A stretch of 64,000 nucleotides of DNA from Pseudomonadota bacterium (GTDB lineage: Bacteria; Desulfobacterota; Binatia; Binatales; Binataceae), in assembly GCA_021324755.1 (NCBI GenBank), contig JAJPIL010000009.1, positions 62,001 through 126,000 on the forward strand. The letters are read 5' to 3'. The notes beneath the pieces were generated by a model, which was not told where the DNA came from, made no database searches, and worked only from the letters and a program-made list of their open reading frames with translations. Each line of letters opens with the position of its first letter. Positions within the stretch are counted from its first letter, which is position 1. The position numbers were made by a program, and so were the translations under genes. Positions 35,762 through 44,447 of this stretch are shown here, one piece after another.

Positions 35762-36817
35762 ATGGCTAGGTCCGACAGAGTAAGAGTTGCCGTTTTAGGG
35801 GCCACGGGTTACTCCGGGATCGAGACGGTTCGACTTTTGGCGTGCCACCCACTGGTCGAACTCACCGTGCTTACCTCGGAACATTACGCTGGCCGAGAAG
35901 TAGCCGCCGTATACCGTCATCTGAAAGGTCTCGACCTTCCGTCGCTCGAAGAGTTGCGGCCCGGTGCGGTCAAGGGACGAGCTGACGTGGTAATTTCTTG
36001 CCTGCCCGAAACTGTTGGCGCAAGTCTGATCGCTGGTTTCATCAGCAGCGGCCTGCGAGTGATCGATCTTTCCGCAGACTTTCGTCTTAGGGATCCAGAG
36101 GTGTATCGACGTGTCTACAAGCACGAACATCCAGCCCCTGAATTGCTCAAAGAAGCCGTTTACGGACTTAGCGAGTTCCGTCGACGGGAGTTACCTGAAG
36201 CGCGACTTGTCGCGAATCCTGGATGCTACCCAACGGGAGTGCTGCTGGGCCTGGTTCCTTTGCTGCTTAAGGGTCTGATCGATCCCTCAAGTATTGTCGT
36301 GGACGCCAAATCGGGAACTACAGGTGCGCGGCGCGTGCCAAACGTCGAACAGCTGTTCGCAGAGGTCAACGAAAACTTCCGTCCCTACAAGGTCGGCAAC
36401 CATCGGCATGTGCCCGAGATGGAGCAAGAAATCAGCGCAATCCTCGACCGCGAGGTAGCAGTGATGTTCGTTCCCCATCTGCTGCCGATAAATCGCGGAA
36501 TTCTCACCTCGATATTCTTGCGTCCGCGGGCAGGCACGACTGCCGACGACATCCAGGCAGCCTTCGAGGCAGCCTATGCCAAATCGTCCTTTATTCGGCT
36601 TCTCAGCCAAGGCGAGATGCCGGAACTCAGAAATGTGCGCGCAACAAACTTCTGCGAAATTTCCTTCGTCCTACACGAGCGATCGCACACGCTTTGCGTT
36701 ATTACGGCGATCGATAACTTAGGTAAAGGTGCAGCAGGACAGGCTGTGCAGAACCTGAATCTGATGATGGGGTGGGACGAAAATGCGGGCCTTTTAAACA
36801 TCGCGCCCGTCCCATAG
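35762..36817 (+). CDS. argC: N-acetyl-gamma-glutamyl-phosphate reductase
   Basis: A 351-residue NADPH enzyme for the third step of arginine synthesis. The Rossmann motif is VAVLGATGYSGIETVRLLACHP; the active-site Cys lies in VANPGCYPTGVLLGLVPLL. DAKSGTTGARR, NFRPYKVGNHRHVPEMEQ and FVPHLLPINRGILTSIF are standard. Start ATG at 35762 with AAGGA 5 nt upstream. It follows rpsI by about 200 bp, so it may be in its own unit. No other arginine biosynthesis genes are in the window. Confidence 0.97.
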   Translation: MARSDRVRVAVLGATGYSGIETVRLLACHPLVELTVLTSEHYAGREVAAVYRHLKGLDLPSLEELRPGAVKGRADVVISCLPETVGASLIAGFISSGLRVIDLSADFRLRDPEVYRRVYKHEHPAPELLKEAVYGLSEFRRRELPEARLVANPGCYPTGVLLGLVPLLLKGLIDPSSIVVDAKSGTTGARRVPNVEQLFAEVNENFRPYKVGNHRHVPEMEQEISAILDREVAVMFVPHLLPINRGILTSIFLRPRAGTTADDIQAAFEAAYAKSSFIRLLSQGEMPELRNVRATNFCEISFVLHERSHTLCVITAIDNLGKGAAGQAVQNLNLMMGWDENAGLLNIAPVP

Positions 36818-36906
36818 CCTTGAGCGCTACCATCCGACACAGAAGCTTTTACAAAGACCAGAATGGAACCTGAAAAATTTTCACCGTGAGACCAGGCTAG
36901 GCCAGC

Positions 36907-37944
36907 TCAGCAGGAGCGGCGCATAAATTCTAAGATGTCATAACCGGTAACTTCCCGGCTCTTCTCAGCCCATTCGCGCAGCTCGCGTTGCTCGACCATC
37001 CCAGCCTGCACGCCCTTGGCCAAGTCCATCAGCGCCATCTTTATCGTCGCTTCGTCGATCATCTCTCCCGTCTCCGGGTTCGTCATGGAGCCGCCGCCTT
37101 TTTCGTGGTAGAACCTGATCAGTCGGCGTGCCATCTCAACCTGCTCTCGCGTGGGTGTATAGCACTGATTAGCGATTTCCGCCTGTTGTGGATGGATCAC
37201 CCACGTGCCATCCATGCCGAGATTCGCTGCGCCAATATTCTTTTCACGTAACATTCGTTCGATCTCTTTGATCTTCTCGGGTGGATCGTCCTTGCGCCAG
37301 AGCTTGAGGAAGACGTTGTCTATCGCATGAAGTGCCGCAGCCTTAGCGGCTACTACCACTGCCTGCTTCGCATAATGAAAATTTTGATTTTGGTTCTCTA
37401 CGATTTCCCGGATACCTAGATTCGCCGCAAAGTCAGCGATGCCGAATATAAGGCCCGCCATCCGGTCGCAAGACGTCGCGATCTGGTAAGCGTTGATAAG
37501 TGCTTGCGGCGTTTCAATCAGAACTTCGAGCTGCAGCTTGTAGCGCCATCCCGCTTTTGGTTCGAGCTCGTCCAGCAGAGCGGCAACCTGCAAAACCTCC
37601 TGGGCGTTTCGAATTTTCGGAAGAATAAGACCGTGAAACTTGTTCGGCGCGCCCATCACGACCGCTTCGACGTCGCCCCGAAAAAACGGCGAGTGCAAAT
37701 TATTAGGCCGAACCGTTACTACTTTCGAGCCGAAATCCAGCGTGTTGAAAGCTTCCACCGCTACCGCGCGGCTTTTCTCTCCTTTGTACTGATACGGGCA
37801 AGCATCCTCGAAATCGGCCATCACCAAGTCTACCGGCGAACGAATCGGGTCGGCGGCAACTTGATGGAATTTCAAGCTATGCGCAGGATACGTAAGCTCA
37901 GTGCGTGGAATCACAAAACGCTTGCCGTCGTCGAGTACGTACAT
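36907..37944 (-). CDS. HpcH/HpaI-family acyl-CoA lyase (malyl/citramalyl-CoA lyase-like)
   Basis: A 345-residue TIM-barrel lyase of the CitE/Mcl type. The metal- and CoA-binding blocks are VDLVMADFEDACPYQYKGEKSRA (Asp and Glu of the barrel start), VVTVRPNNL with the catalytic Arg, VLIETPQALINAYQIA with the metal Glu, and FGIADFAANLG with the metal Asp. NLGMDGTWVIHPQQAEIAN is the usual C-terminal block of malyl-CoA or citramalyl-CoA lyases. The exact acyl-CoA is not determined by sequence. It is monocistronic; start ATG at 37944. Confidence 0.85.
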   Translation of the reverse strand: MYVLDDGKRFVIPRTELTYPAHSLKFHQVAADPIRSPVDLVMADFEDACPYQYKGEKSRAVAVEAFNTLDFGSKVVTVRPNNLHSPFFRGDVEAVVMGAPNKFHGLILPKIRNAQEVLQVAALLDELEPKAGWRYKLQLEVLIETPQALINAYQIATSCDRMAGLIFGIADFAANLGIREIVENQNQNFHYAKQAVVVAAKAAALHAIDNVFLKLWRKDDPPEKIKEIERMLREKNIGAANLGMDGTWVIHPQQAEIANQCYTPTREQVEMARRLIRFYHEKGGGSMTNPETGEMIDEATIKMALMDLAKGVQAGMVEQRELREWAEKSREVTGYDILEFMRRSC

Positions 37945-38399
37945 CGGCCCAAACCCTCCCAGTACCTAACAGATTTGGCTACAAAGACTGCTGCCAGCCG
38001 TCAGAGAACAATCAAAGCCTTTTTAGCATATCTTTGCAAACTCCAAGAACACTCCGTAGCTGCGCAAGCGAGAACCATCCGTAGCAAGCCAACGTTGTGT
38101 TCTTGCTATCAAAACCGACTCCGCTCGCTTACGGGCAGGGCGTCGCTTAAGACGGTTGGTCAAATACTTACGACCGATCGTCTTCTTTGGCGCTGTCGAA
38201 CCTGAAATCGGAGTAGATTGACCGAACCTTGAGCCCAAAGCTTACAGTTTCAGTTAGACTGGCTACATAGAGGATCGTTTGCTTTTTCGCTTTGCTACAT
38301 CTTTAACCAGCCGTCACGCTCAGATCAGAAAATCGTGGTGTTGTTGAAGATTCAATTTTAGGGGATTGTTGGCCTTAAGAAATTCGAGCGCAAAACAGG
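37945..38399. other. Divergent intergenic region before the FAD/Fe-S dehydrogenase gene
   Basis: About 455 bp with no convincing gene. Short open frames on both strands (for example 38023-38238 minus) lack recognisable domains. Both flanking genes are transcribed away from it, so it should hold two promoters; none was found with acceptable spacing. Confidence 0.4.
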
Positions 38400-41291
38400 A
38401 TGGAAAAGCAAAAACTATCGGTGCAGAAACTCGAGAAAGAGCTTCGCCTGCGCGTCGAGGGCGAGGTTCGCTTCGACCGCGCCTCGCTTGCCGTGTATTC
38501 CACCGACGCCTCCAACTATCGCCTCGTTCCTTTAGGCGTAGTGATTCCGCGTCACGAGGGCGACGTTATCGCGGCGGTTGAACTTGCGCACGAAAATTCG
38601 GTTCCCGTTCTACCTCGAGGAGGCGGGACAAGCCTAGCCGGGCAGACCTGCAACAGTGCCTTGGTGATCGACTTTTCGAAATACTTAAACCGGGTGCTGC
38701 GCATCGATCCCGACCGTGGCTTGGTAGAAGTTGAGCCGGGCGTGATCCAAAGCGTGCTTAATAGAGCGCTTGCTCCCTACGGTCTTTTTTTCGCGCCGGA
38801 CCCGACCACAAAGGACCGATGCAACATCGGCGGGATGGTGGGCAACAACTCCTGTGGCGCCCACTCGTTACGATACGGCAAAACGGTCGATAATGTGGCG
38901 GAACTCGACGTGCTGCTTTACGATGGGACCAGGCTGGCGGTTTCGTCAGAGAACGAATCTCGCTTACCAGAACTGCTCTCTGCTCCAGGGCGCGAGGGCG
39001 AAATCTACCGCCAGCTGGTTGCTTTGCGCGAGCGATGTACCGAGCACGTACGCAGCCGCTTTCCGAAGCTCCCCAGACGCGTTTCGGGCTACAATTTGGA
39101 CGAGCTACTACCCGAGCGTGGCTTTAACGTTGCGGGGCTTCTTACTGGCTCGGAAGGGACGCTTGCGATAACGCTGCGCGCAACCCTCAAGCTTGCGCCT
39201 TTGCCTAAAAAGCGGGTTACGGTGGCGATAGGATGCAGCGACATCTTTGCTGCCGCAGACCAGGTACCTTGGCTTTTGGAATACCATCCCCAAGCGCTCG
39301 AGGCCTTCGACGAGCGCATCATTCCGCTGGCGCGCGCACGCGGTCTCGCGACCGACGCGCTCGCGCTCTTGCCGCCAGGGCAAGGATGGCTGCTACTCGA
39401 GGTGGCCGCGGATGAGAGCGATAGCGCGCTGGAACAAGCTAAGGCTGTCGCCGAACGGGCAAAAAATCAGGCAGGAATCGTAGGAGCCCGCGTGCTTGCG
39501 AGCGAAAGCGACCAACAGGCAGCCTGGGCCTTGCGCGAATCAGGGCTCGGCTCAAGCGTAGCCATCGAAGGAATGCCGCGCACCTGGCCTGGAGCAGAGG
39601 ACGCCGCGGTCCCTCCACATAAACTCGGTAGCTATCTGCGCCGTTTTGACGCGATTTTGCAAAATCACGGTCTTTCGGTTGCAGTCTATTACGGACATTT
39701 CGGCGACGGATGCGTCCATTGCCGGATAAGCTTCCCCTTCCAGGCGCCTGACGGACCCGAACGCTTTCGCAAAGCCATGCTCCATATCGCCGACCTGATA
39801 GTTGAGTTCGGCGGCTCTCTGTCGGGCGAACATGGCGACGGGCGGGCGCGCTCGGAGTTGTTGGTAAAAATGTTCGGAAGCGAAGTCTTAGAGGACTTTG
39901 CCACGCTCAAGCGAATATTCGATCCCGACAACGCCATGAATCCGGGCATCATAGTGGACCCCGACCGGCTCGATGAGCACTTGAGGCTTTCCCGATGGCG
40001 CAGGCCGCTTTCCCTCAATACCAAGCTTTCCTTCCAACGCGAGCAAGGACTCGATGGCGTGGCATTAGGATGCGTCGGAATCGGCAAATGCCGTAAGGTG
40101 GACTCGGGCGTGATGTGTCCCTCCTACATGGCGACGCGCGAGGAAATCCATTCGACGCGAGGGCGAGCGCGACTATTGTTCGAGGCGCTAAGCGGAGGGC
40201 TACTAGAAAGAGGGTTTGAGTCTTCGGAGCTTTACCACGCGCTTTCGCTATGTCTCTCTTGCAAGGGATGTAAGCGGGAGTGCCCGGCTGAAGTCGACAT
40301 GTCGGCCTATAAGGCAGAATTTCTCTACCACTACCATAAGCACCATCGTCGTCAGTTAAACGAGCTTTTCGTGGGCTATGTTCACGAGCTTGCCTCTCTT
40401 GGAATGCGCGTGCCATGGCTTTTTAATTTCTTAACACAGCAAGAGCCTTTTTCGAGCCTTGGCAAGCGATTGCTCCATATCCATCCCGCGCGGCGTTTGC
40501 CAAGGCTTGCGGCCCGACCCTTGCGCGCCTGGCTTGCACGCCGTAAGCCGCTCGCCGAAGCTGCCCGAGAGGTAGTGCTGTTTGTAGACACGTTTACCAA
40601 CTACTTCGAGCCCGAGGTCGGCCAAGCTGCAGTTACCGTACTTGAGCGCGCAGGATTTCGCGTAAAAGTCCCTGCGATCGACCTGTGCTGTGGAAGGCCG
40701 CTTTACGACGTAGGCATGCTCGAGCGGGTGCGCGACCGATTGGCCCGAATACTGGCGGTCTTAAGCCCATACGTGGAGCAAGGCTTCTACGTCGTAGGAC
40801 TTGAGCCGAGCTGCCTTCTGACGTTCAGGGACGAGATGTTGCGTTTCTTCCCCGACGACCCACGAGCGCAATCGCTGTCGAAGCGCGCTCTTTTATTAGA
40901 GGAGTTTTTGCTTCGGGAAGCCACTGACGTGCTTGCAAACAGTTCACTGCAAGCCAAAGTCTTGCTCCATCGCCATTGCCATCAGGTCGCGCTATCGCCC
41001 TCAGCACCCGAGGTCGCTCTATTGAATAAAATCAAAGGTCTCGAGGTTACGCCGCTGGATTCGGGATGCTGCGGGATGGCGGGCGCGTTCGGATACGATC
41101 AAAGCCGCTACGACCTTTCAGTTAAGATCGGAGAGTCGCGCTTGGGCCGAGCAATTAAAGACGCAGCACCAGATACGATCGTGGTTACGAACGGCTTTTC
41201 GTGCCGCAGGCAAATCGAGGCCCTTTGCAACGGGCGTCGCTCATTGCACGTTGCGCAGCTGTTGGAACGGATAACCGACAGGGACGATTAA
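38400..41291 (+). CDS. FAD-binding and Fe-S-binding 2-hydroxyacid dehydrogenase (YdiJ/GlcD-GlcF-type fusion)
   Basis: A 963-residue membrane-associated or cytoplasmic flavoenzyme. Residues 40-215 form the FAD_binding_4 domain (LPRGGGTSLAGQTCNSALVIDFSKYLNR, GGMVGNNSCGAHSLRYGKTVDNV). Residues about 250-520 form the FAD-oxidase_C substrate domain ending GGSLSGEHGDGRARSEL. Residues about 560-640 carry two CxxCxxC(x)nCP ferredoxin-type clusters (GIGKCRKVDSGVMCPS; CLSCKGCKRECP). The C-terminal part has CCG cysteine-rich repeats (LCCGRPLYD, DSGCCGMAGAFGYD). This is the D-lactate, D-2-hydroxyglutarate or glycolate dehydrogenase class; the substrate is not determined. Start ATG at 38400. Confidence 0.9.
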   Translation: MEKQKLSVQKLEKELRLRVEGEVRFDRASLAVYSTDASNYRLVPLGVVIPRHEGDVIAAVELAHENSVPVLPRGGGTSLAGQTCNSALVIDFSKYLNRVLRIDPDRGLVEVEPGVIQSVLNRALAPYGLFFAPDPTTKDRCNIGGMVGNNSCGAHSLRYGKTVDNVAELDVLLYDGTRLAVSSENESRLPELLSAPGREGEIYRQLVALRERCTEHVRSRFPKLPRRVSGYNLDELLPERGFNVAGLLTGSEGTLAITLRATLKLAPLPKKRVTVAIGCSDIFAAADQVPWLLEYHPQALEAFDERIIPLARARGLATDALALLPPGQGWLLLEVAADESDSALEQAKAVAERAKNQAGIVGARVLASESDQQAAWALRESGLGSSVAIEGMPRTWPGAEDAAVPPHKLGSYLRRFDAILQNHGLSVAVYYGHFGDGCVHCRISFPFQAPDGPERFRKAMLHIADLIVEFGGSLSGEHGDGRARSELLVKMFGSEVLEDFATLKRIFDPDNAMNPGIIVDPDRLDEHLRLSRWRRPLSLNTKLSFQREQGLDGVALGCVGIGKCRKVDSGVMCPSYMATREEIHSTRGRARLLFEALSGGLLERGFESSELYHALSLCLSCKGCKRECPAEVDMSAYKAEFLYHYHKHHRRQLNELFVGYVHELASLGMRVPWLFNFLTQQEPFSSLGKRLLHIHPARRLPRLAARPLRAWLARRKPLAEAAREVVLFVDTFTNYFEPEVGQAAVTVLERAGFRVKVPAIDLCCGRPLYDVGMLERVRDRLARILAVLSPYVEQGFYVVGLEPSCLLTFRDEMLRFFPDDPRAQSLSKRALLLEEFLLREATDVLANSSLQAKVLLHRHCHQVALSPSAPEVALLNKIKGLEVTPLDSGCCGMAGAFGYDQSRYDLSVKIGESRLGRAIKDAAPDTIVVTNGFSCRRQIEALCNGRRSLHVAQLLERITDRDD

Positions 41292-41537
41292 GTAGCCTGT
41301 TGGGAGACGAGTTCTGCAAGATGCCCGAACGAAAAGCGGCCGGCGTGAGGTATAAACGCGTTCGTGCCCTGCGACAACCAAGCATACCACCCTACCGCAC
41401 AGCCGGTCTATTGACGAGCGCCGCTTGGAGGCTTAGGCATCTTGCCTTTGCGTTGGCCTGCTCACCTGCCAACGATAATCGACCCGACCGTCGAGCCGAC
41501 TACGATCACCCAGATCGAGTCGACAAAAAGCGCAGAG

Positions 41538-41720
41538 TCAGTGTTTCGCCTCGATACGCTTGCCGTAAGTGACTTCGCCCTTGTCTATCCGCAAGCTGAA
41601 GCCACACTCAGGGTTAGTACACACCCAGGCTTTGAAAATTACAGCTGCCCCGTCGGTGCCGTAGTCTGAAAGCGGAATCAAAAGTCCGCTGTTACATTTT
41701 AGGCATTTAGGCAGTTCCAA
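41538..41720 (-). CDS. Small zinc-ribbon-like protein (60 residues)
   Basis: A 60-residue protein with two CxxC-type knuckles: KCLKCN at the start and WVCTNPECGF in the second half. Four Cys in C-x2-C...C-x4-C spacing fit a zinc ribbon. A hydrophobic turn between them (LIPLSDYGTDGAAVIFKA) and a charged tail complete it. Its compact, domain-like composition argues for a real gene despite its size. Function unknown; it could bind nucleic acid or a protein partner. It stands alone, convergent with the FAD/Fe-S gene and divergent from the AstA-like gene. Confidence 0.7.
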   Translation of the reverse strand: MELPKCLKCNSGLLIPLSDYGTDGAAVIFKAWVCTNPECGFSLRIDKGEVTYGKRIEAKH

Positions 41721-41856
41721 CTACCCGCTCCTCCTTGATCCTCGCACCCTGCCTGGCAGTGAACCTAAATCCAAAGTTAACTGAGCAAGCAAAGTTAATC
41801 AATGTGGCCACAACAAGCAAGATGGCAAGCCGCTAGGTGGTTGTGTAACCCAAAGC

Positions 41857-42918
41857 ATGGTACGCTTGGATCGGCTACTGCCGACGGGTGGTCAGATGTT
41901 CCTCGTTCGAGAAGCGCGTCCCGACGACCTTGAACAATTGCTCGCCTTGGGAATTGCGCTCGATTCGATTAACCTGCCCACCGAGCGAGAAGCTATGGAA
42001 CGCGCGGTCGAGTGCTCGATTCGCTCGTTTCGAGGGCAAGTGTCGGACCGATCACAAGCTACGTACGTTTTTTGCGCCGAAGACCTCGAGCGCAAGGTCC
42101 TCGCCGGTGCCTCGATGATAATCGGCAAGCACGGGACCCCCGACGCTCCTCACTATTACATGCAGATGGAAACCGAAGAGCGTTACTCGCGGACTCTTCG
42201 CAAGATGTTTCGCCACACCTACCTTCAGTTGCGGTGGTCGATGGACGGTCCGACAGAGGTAGGTGGGCTAATTGTCGCTCCCGCTTATCGAGGCCATCCC
42301 GAGCGCATCGGCAAGGCGCTTTCGTGGGTGCGCTTTCTCTACATCGGCAAACATCTTGAGCGCTTCGAGCCCCAGCTTATTGCCGAAATAATGCCGCCGA
42401 TGACGCCCGAGGGCAGCAACCTTTTCTGGGATCACTACGGGCGGCGCGTCACAGGACTTTCTTTCAAAGAAGCCGACCGCCTGTCGACCCGCGACAAGGA
42501 ATTTATACGCGCTCTTTTCCCCGAAGCACCGCTATACACGTTCCTTCTACCCGAGGATGTCCGCGCCTCTCTTGCCGCTGTCAACGAACGTGCTCGACCT
42601 GCGGTGGAATTGCTCAAGCGCGCAGGCTTTCGCTTCCTCAATCAGATCGACCCTTTCGATGGCGGCCCGTACTTCGGGGCGGTCACCCGTGAGATTGTGC
42701 CGGTAAAAAACCTTTTATCGCGCCGAGTCAAACCATTGGCCACGCCCAAAGAAACCGTGCAGCGCTATCTGGTCGCCTGCGAAGATGCCGAGCATGGCTT
42801 TCGAGCTGTAGCAACCTGCGCGGAGCTTACTCCTACCGACGTCGCAATCCCATCTGAGGCAATCGAGGCGCTAATGGCAACCGCCCACCAAACAGTCGAT
42901 GTCGTACCGCTCCCCTGA
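41857..42918 (+). CDS. Arginine/ornithine N-succinyltransferase-like protein (AstA family)
   Basis: A GNAT-fold acyltransferase of up to 353 residues, closely resembling AstA/AruG: FLVREARPDDLEQLLALG at the N-terminus, GASMIIGKHGTPDAPHYYMQ, TEVGGLIVAPAYRGHPERIGKALSWVRFLYIG, and LFWDHYGRRVTGLSFKEADRLS. AstA transfers succinyl from succinyl-CoA to arginine as the first step of arginine catabolism. The start may be the ATG at 41896 (residue 14). It is convergent with an M20 peptidase and class III aminotransferase gene pair that could supply later steps. AstB and AstD homologues are absent here. Confidence 0.85.
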   Translation: MVRLDRLLPTGGQMFLVREARPDDLEQLLALGIALDSINLPTEREAMERAVECSIRSFRGQVSDRSQATYVFCAEDLERKVLAGASMIIGKHGTPDAPHYYMQMETEERYSRTLRKMFRHTYLQLRWSMDGPTEVGGLIVAPAYRGHPERIGKALSWVRFLYIGKHLERFEPQLIAEIMPPMTPEGSNLFWDHYGRRVTGLSFKEADRLSTRDKEFIRALFPEAPLYTFLLPEDVRASLAAVNERARPAVELLKRAGFRFLNQIDPFDGGPYFGAVTREIVPVKNLLSRRVKPLATPKETVQRYLVACEDAEHGFRAVATCAELTPTDVAIPSEAIEALMATAHQTVDVVPLP

Positions 42919-43010
42919 AAGACAAACCGGTCTAAACAAGCCTAGATAACGCGTCTAAGCCCACTTAACACCGCACCTCGAGAGCACCCGAGACTCTATA
43001 CGCATGCGGC

Positions 43011-44438
43011 CTACAGCAGAAGCAGGTTTTGGTAAAAACGAAACGCTTTTTCGAGCTCGTCGACAAAATTGTACTCGTTGGGCGCGTGAATAACGCCTGT
43101 CGAAGGACCAGGCCCGAAGACGACCGGCTTCATTCCAGCGCTGGCATACACGCCGGCTTCGGTGCAGCCCAATTTGACACCCGTGCGTAGCTCAAGACCG
43201 CTTCTAACCATCGCCTCGAACCCAAGCGCAACTGTCTCGCCCTGCTCCGGGGTGTAGAAACCAGGGTTTGCACGCAGCTTTTGCAGTTCAAGTCGAAGCT
43301 TGGGAAAACGCGCCTCAAGGCGCTCGACAATTCCTTCGAGCTCCCGAGTTATTATCTCAGCCGAAAAGTCTGGTGGCTGGCGAACTTCAAAGGTAAGGCT
43401 TACTTTTCCCGCTTGCCCTTCAATAATTCCAACATTGCTCGTTATCGAACCGTTTCGCGAAAAGCCTTCGATAGCGCTCTTTCTACCCGACGCATACTCT
43501 TTTAGAGCACCAAGGAATTCGGCCAACACCTTGATTATGCTCGGCGCGATGACCTCCGGCGCTATTTCAAGCTCATCGTCCTGTTCAACCAAGCAATCAG
43601 AGCTTTCAACTCCGAGCTGCTCGGAACTGTCGGCTAGAACTATGACCTCGCAGCGGGCGGGCACTTTGTTAACCGCGTCGCCACCGCTCAGCTTTGCCAC
43701 TGATAGCTGAGGGCGTGCCTCGAGCGCGCGCAGCGCCATTTCGATAGCGTTGCGACCCAGGTCAGGCGTGCTCGAATGTGCCGACACCCCGAAAAACGCC
43801 GCGCGCCACGGTCTTAGAGTACGGCTAGCCGCTTGAGGCTCACCCGACACGGTTAGCCGAAAAACATTCATCCCCCGATGGCCCAAGATAAGCGTGAGCG
43901 AAGAAGGTTCGCCGACGAATGCCAATGCGCCGGCTGGCAATGCCCCGCTGTCAACGAGCTCCTTTGCGCCCCGCAGGCCGCTTTCTTCGCCGAACGTGCC
44001 TACCAAGTAGACCGTGCGTGAAGGCTTCGGGGTCAGCGCCAACGCGAGCGCCTTGGCGGCGAAGTCGAGCTTCGTGTCGGCCGCGCCAAGCCCGTAGATT
44101 TTCCCATCCCGCACGACGGGATTAAACGGGTCGCCGTCGCACGCCGTCCACAGAGCCGGGTCCCCAGGAGGCACGGTATCGAGATGTGTGTTCAACACGA
44201 GCGGCGCGCGCGAAGGCGAGTCTTTCGCCTCCACGACCGCAAGCAGATTAACCTGATCTTCCCCATAGCGAGCCGAAGGCAACACCCGCGCGCTAATTCC
44301 CGCGGAACCGAGAAGCTCGCGCGCGCAGAGTTCTACGATCCTTCGCGTGCCTGCGTCGGTAACACTTGGGCATGATATGAGCTTCTTCGCCCATTCGATC
44401 AGCGACGACGGTATGTCTGCTTGTCGCGAAACGTCCAA
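43011..44438 (-). CDS. M20-family metallopeptidase/deacylase (ArgE/DapE-like)
   Basis: A 475-residue dinuclear-zinc amidohydrolase. The zinc ligands and catalytic residues are visible: VLNTHLDTVPPGD (His, then catalytic Asp), GLGAADTKLDFAAKA (bridging Asp), GTFGEESGLRGA (catalytic Glu pair) and GVIHAPNEYNF (terminal His). A dimerisation domain lies between. It resembles acetylornithine deacetylase, succinyl-diaminopimelate desuccinylase and carboxypeptidase G2. It follows the class III aminotransferase by 9 bp and is convergent with the AstA-like gene. Desuccinylation of a succinylated amino acid is therefore plausible, but unproven. Confidence 0.85.
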   Translation of the reverse strand: MDVSRQADIPSSLIEWAKKLISCPSVTDAGTRRIVELCARELLGSAGISARVLPSARYGEDQVNLLAVVEAKDSPSRAPLVLNTHLDTVPPGDPALWTACDGDPFNPVVRDGKIYGLGAADTKLDFAAKALALALTPKPSRTVYLVGTFGEESGLRGAKELVDSGALPAGALAFVGEPSSLTLILGHRGMNVFRLTVSGEPQAASRTLRPWRAAFFGVSAHSSTPDLGRNAIEMALRALEARPQLSVAKLSGGDAVNKVPARCEVIVLADSSEQLGVESSDCLVEQDDELEIAPEVIAPSIIKVLAEFLGALKEYASGRKSAIEGFSRNGSITSNVGIIEGQAGKVSLTFEVRQPPDFSAEIITRELEGIVERLEARFPKLRLELQKLRANPGFYTPEQGETVALGFEAMVRSGLELRTGVKLGCTEAGVYASAGMKPVVFGPGPSTGVIHAPNEYNFVDELEKAFRFYQNLLLL

Positions 44439-44447
44439 ATCGGAACC

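Noticed and set aside
37504..38205. Plus-strand open frame of 233 residues
   Set aside because: Mostly opposite the HpcH/HpaI-family lyase gene, with no recognisable domain; composition is typical of antisense frames.
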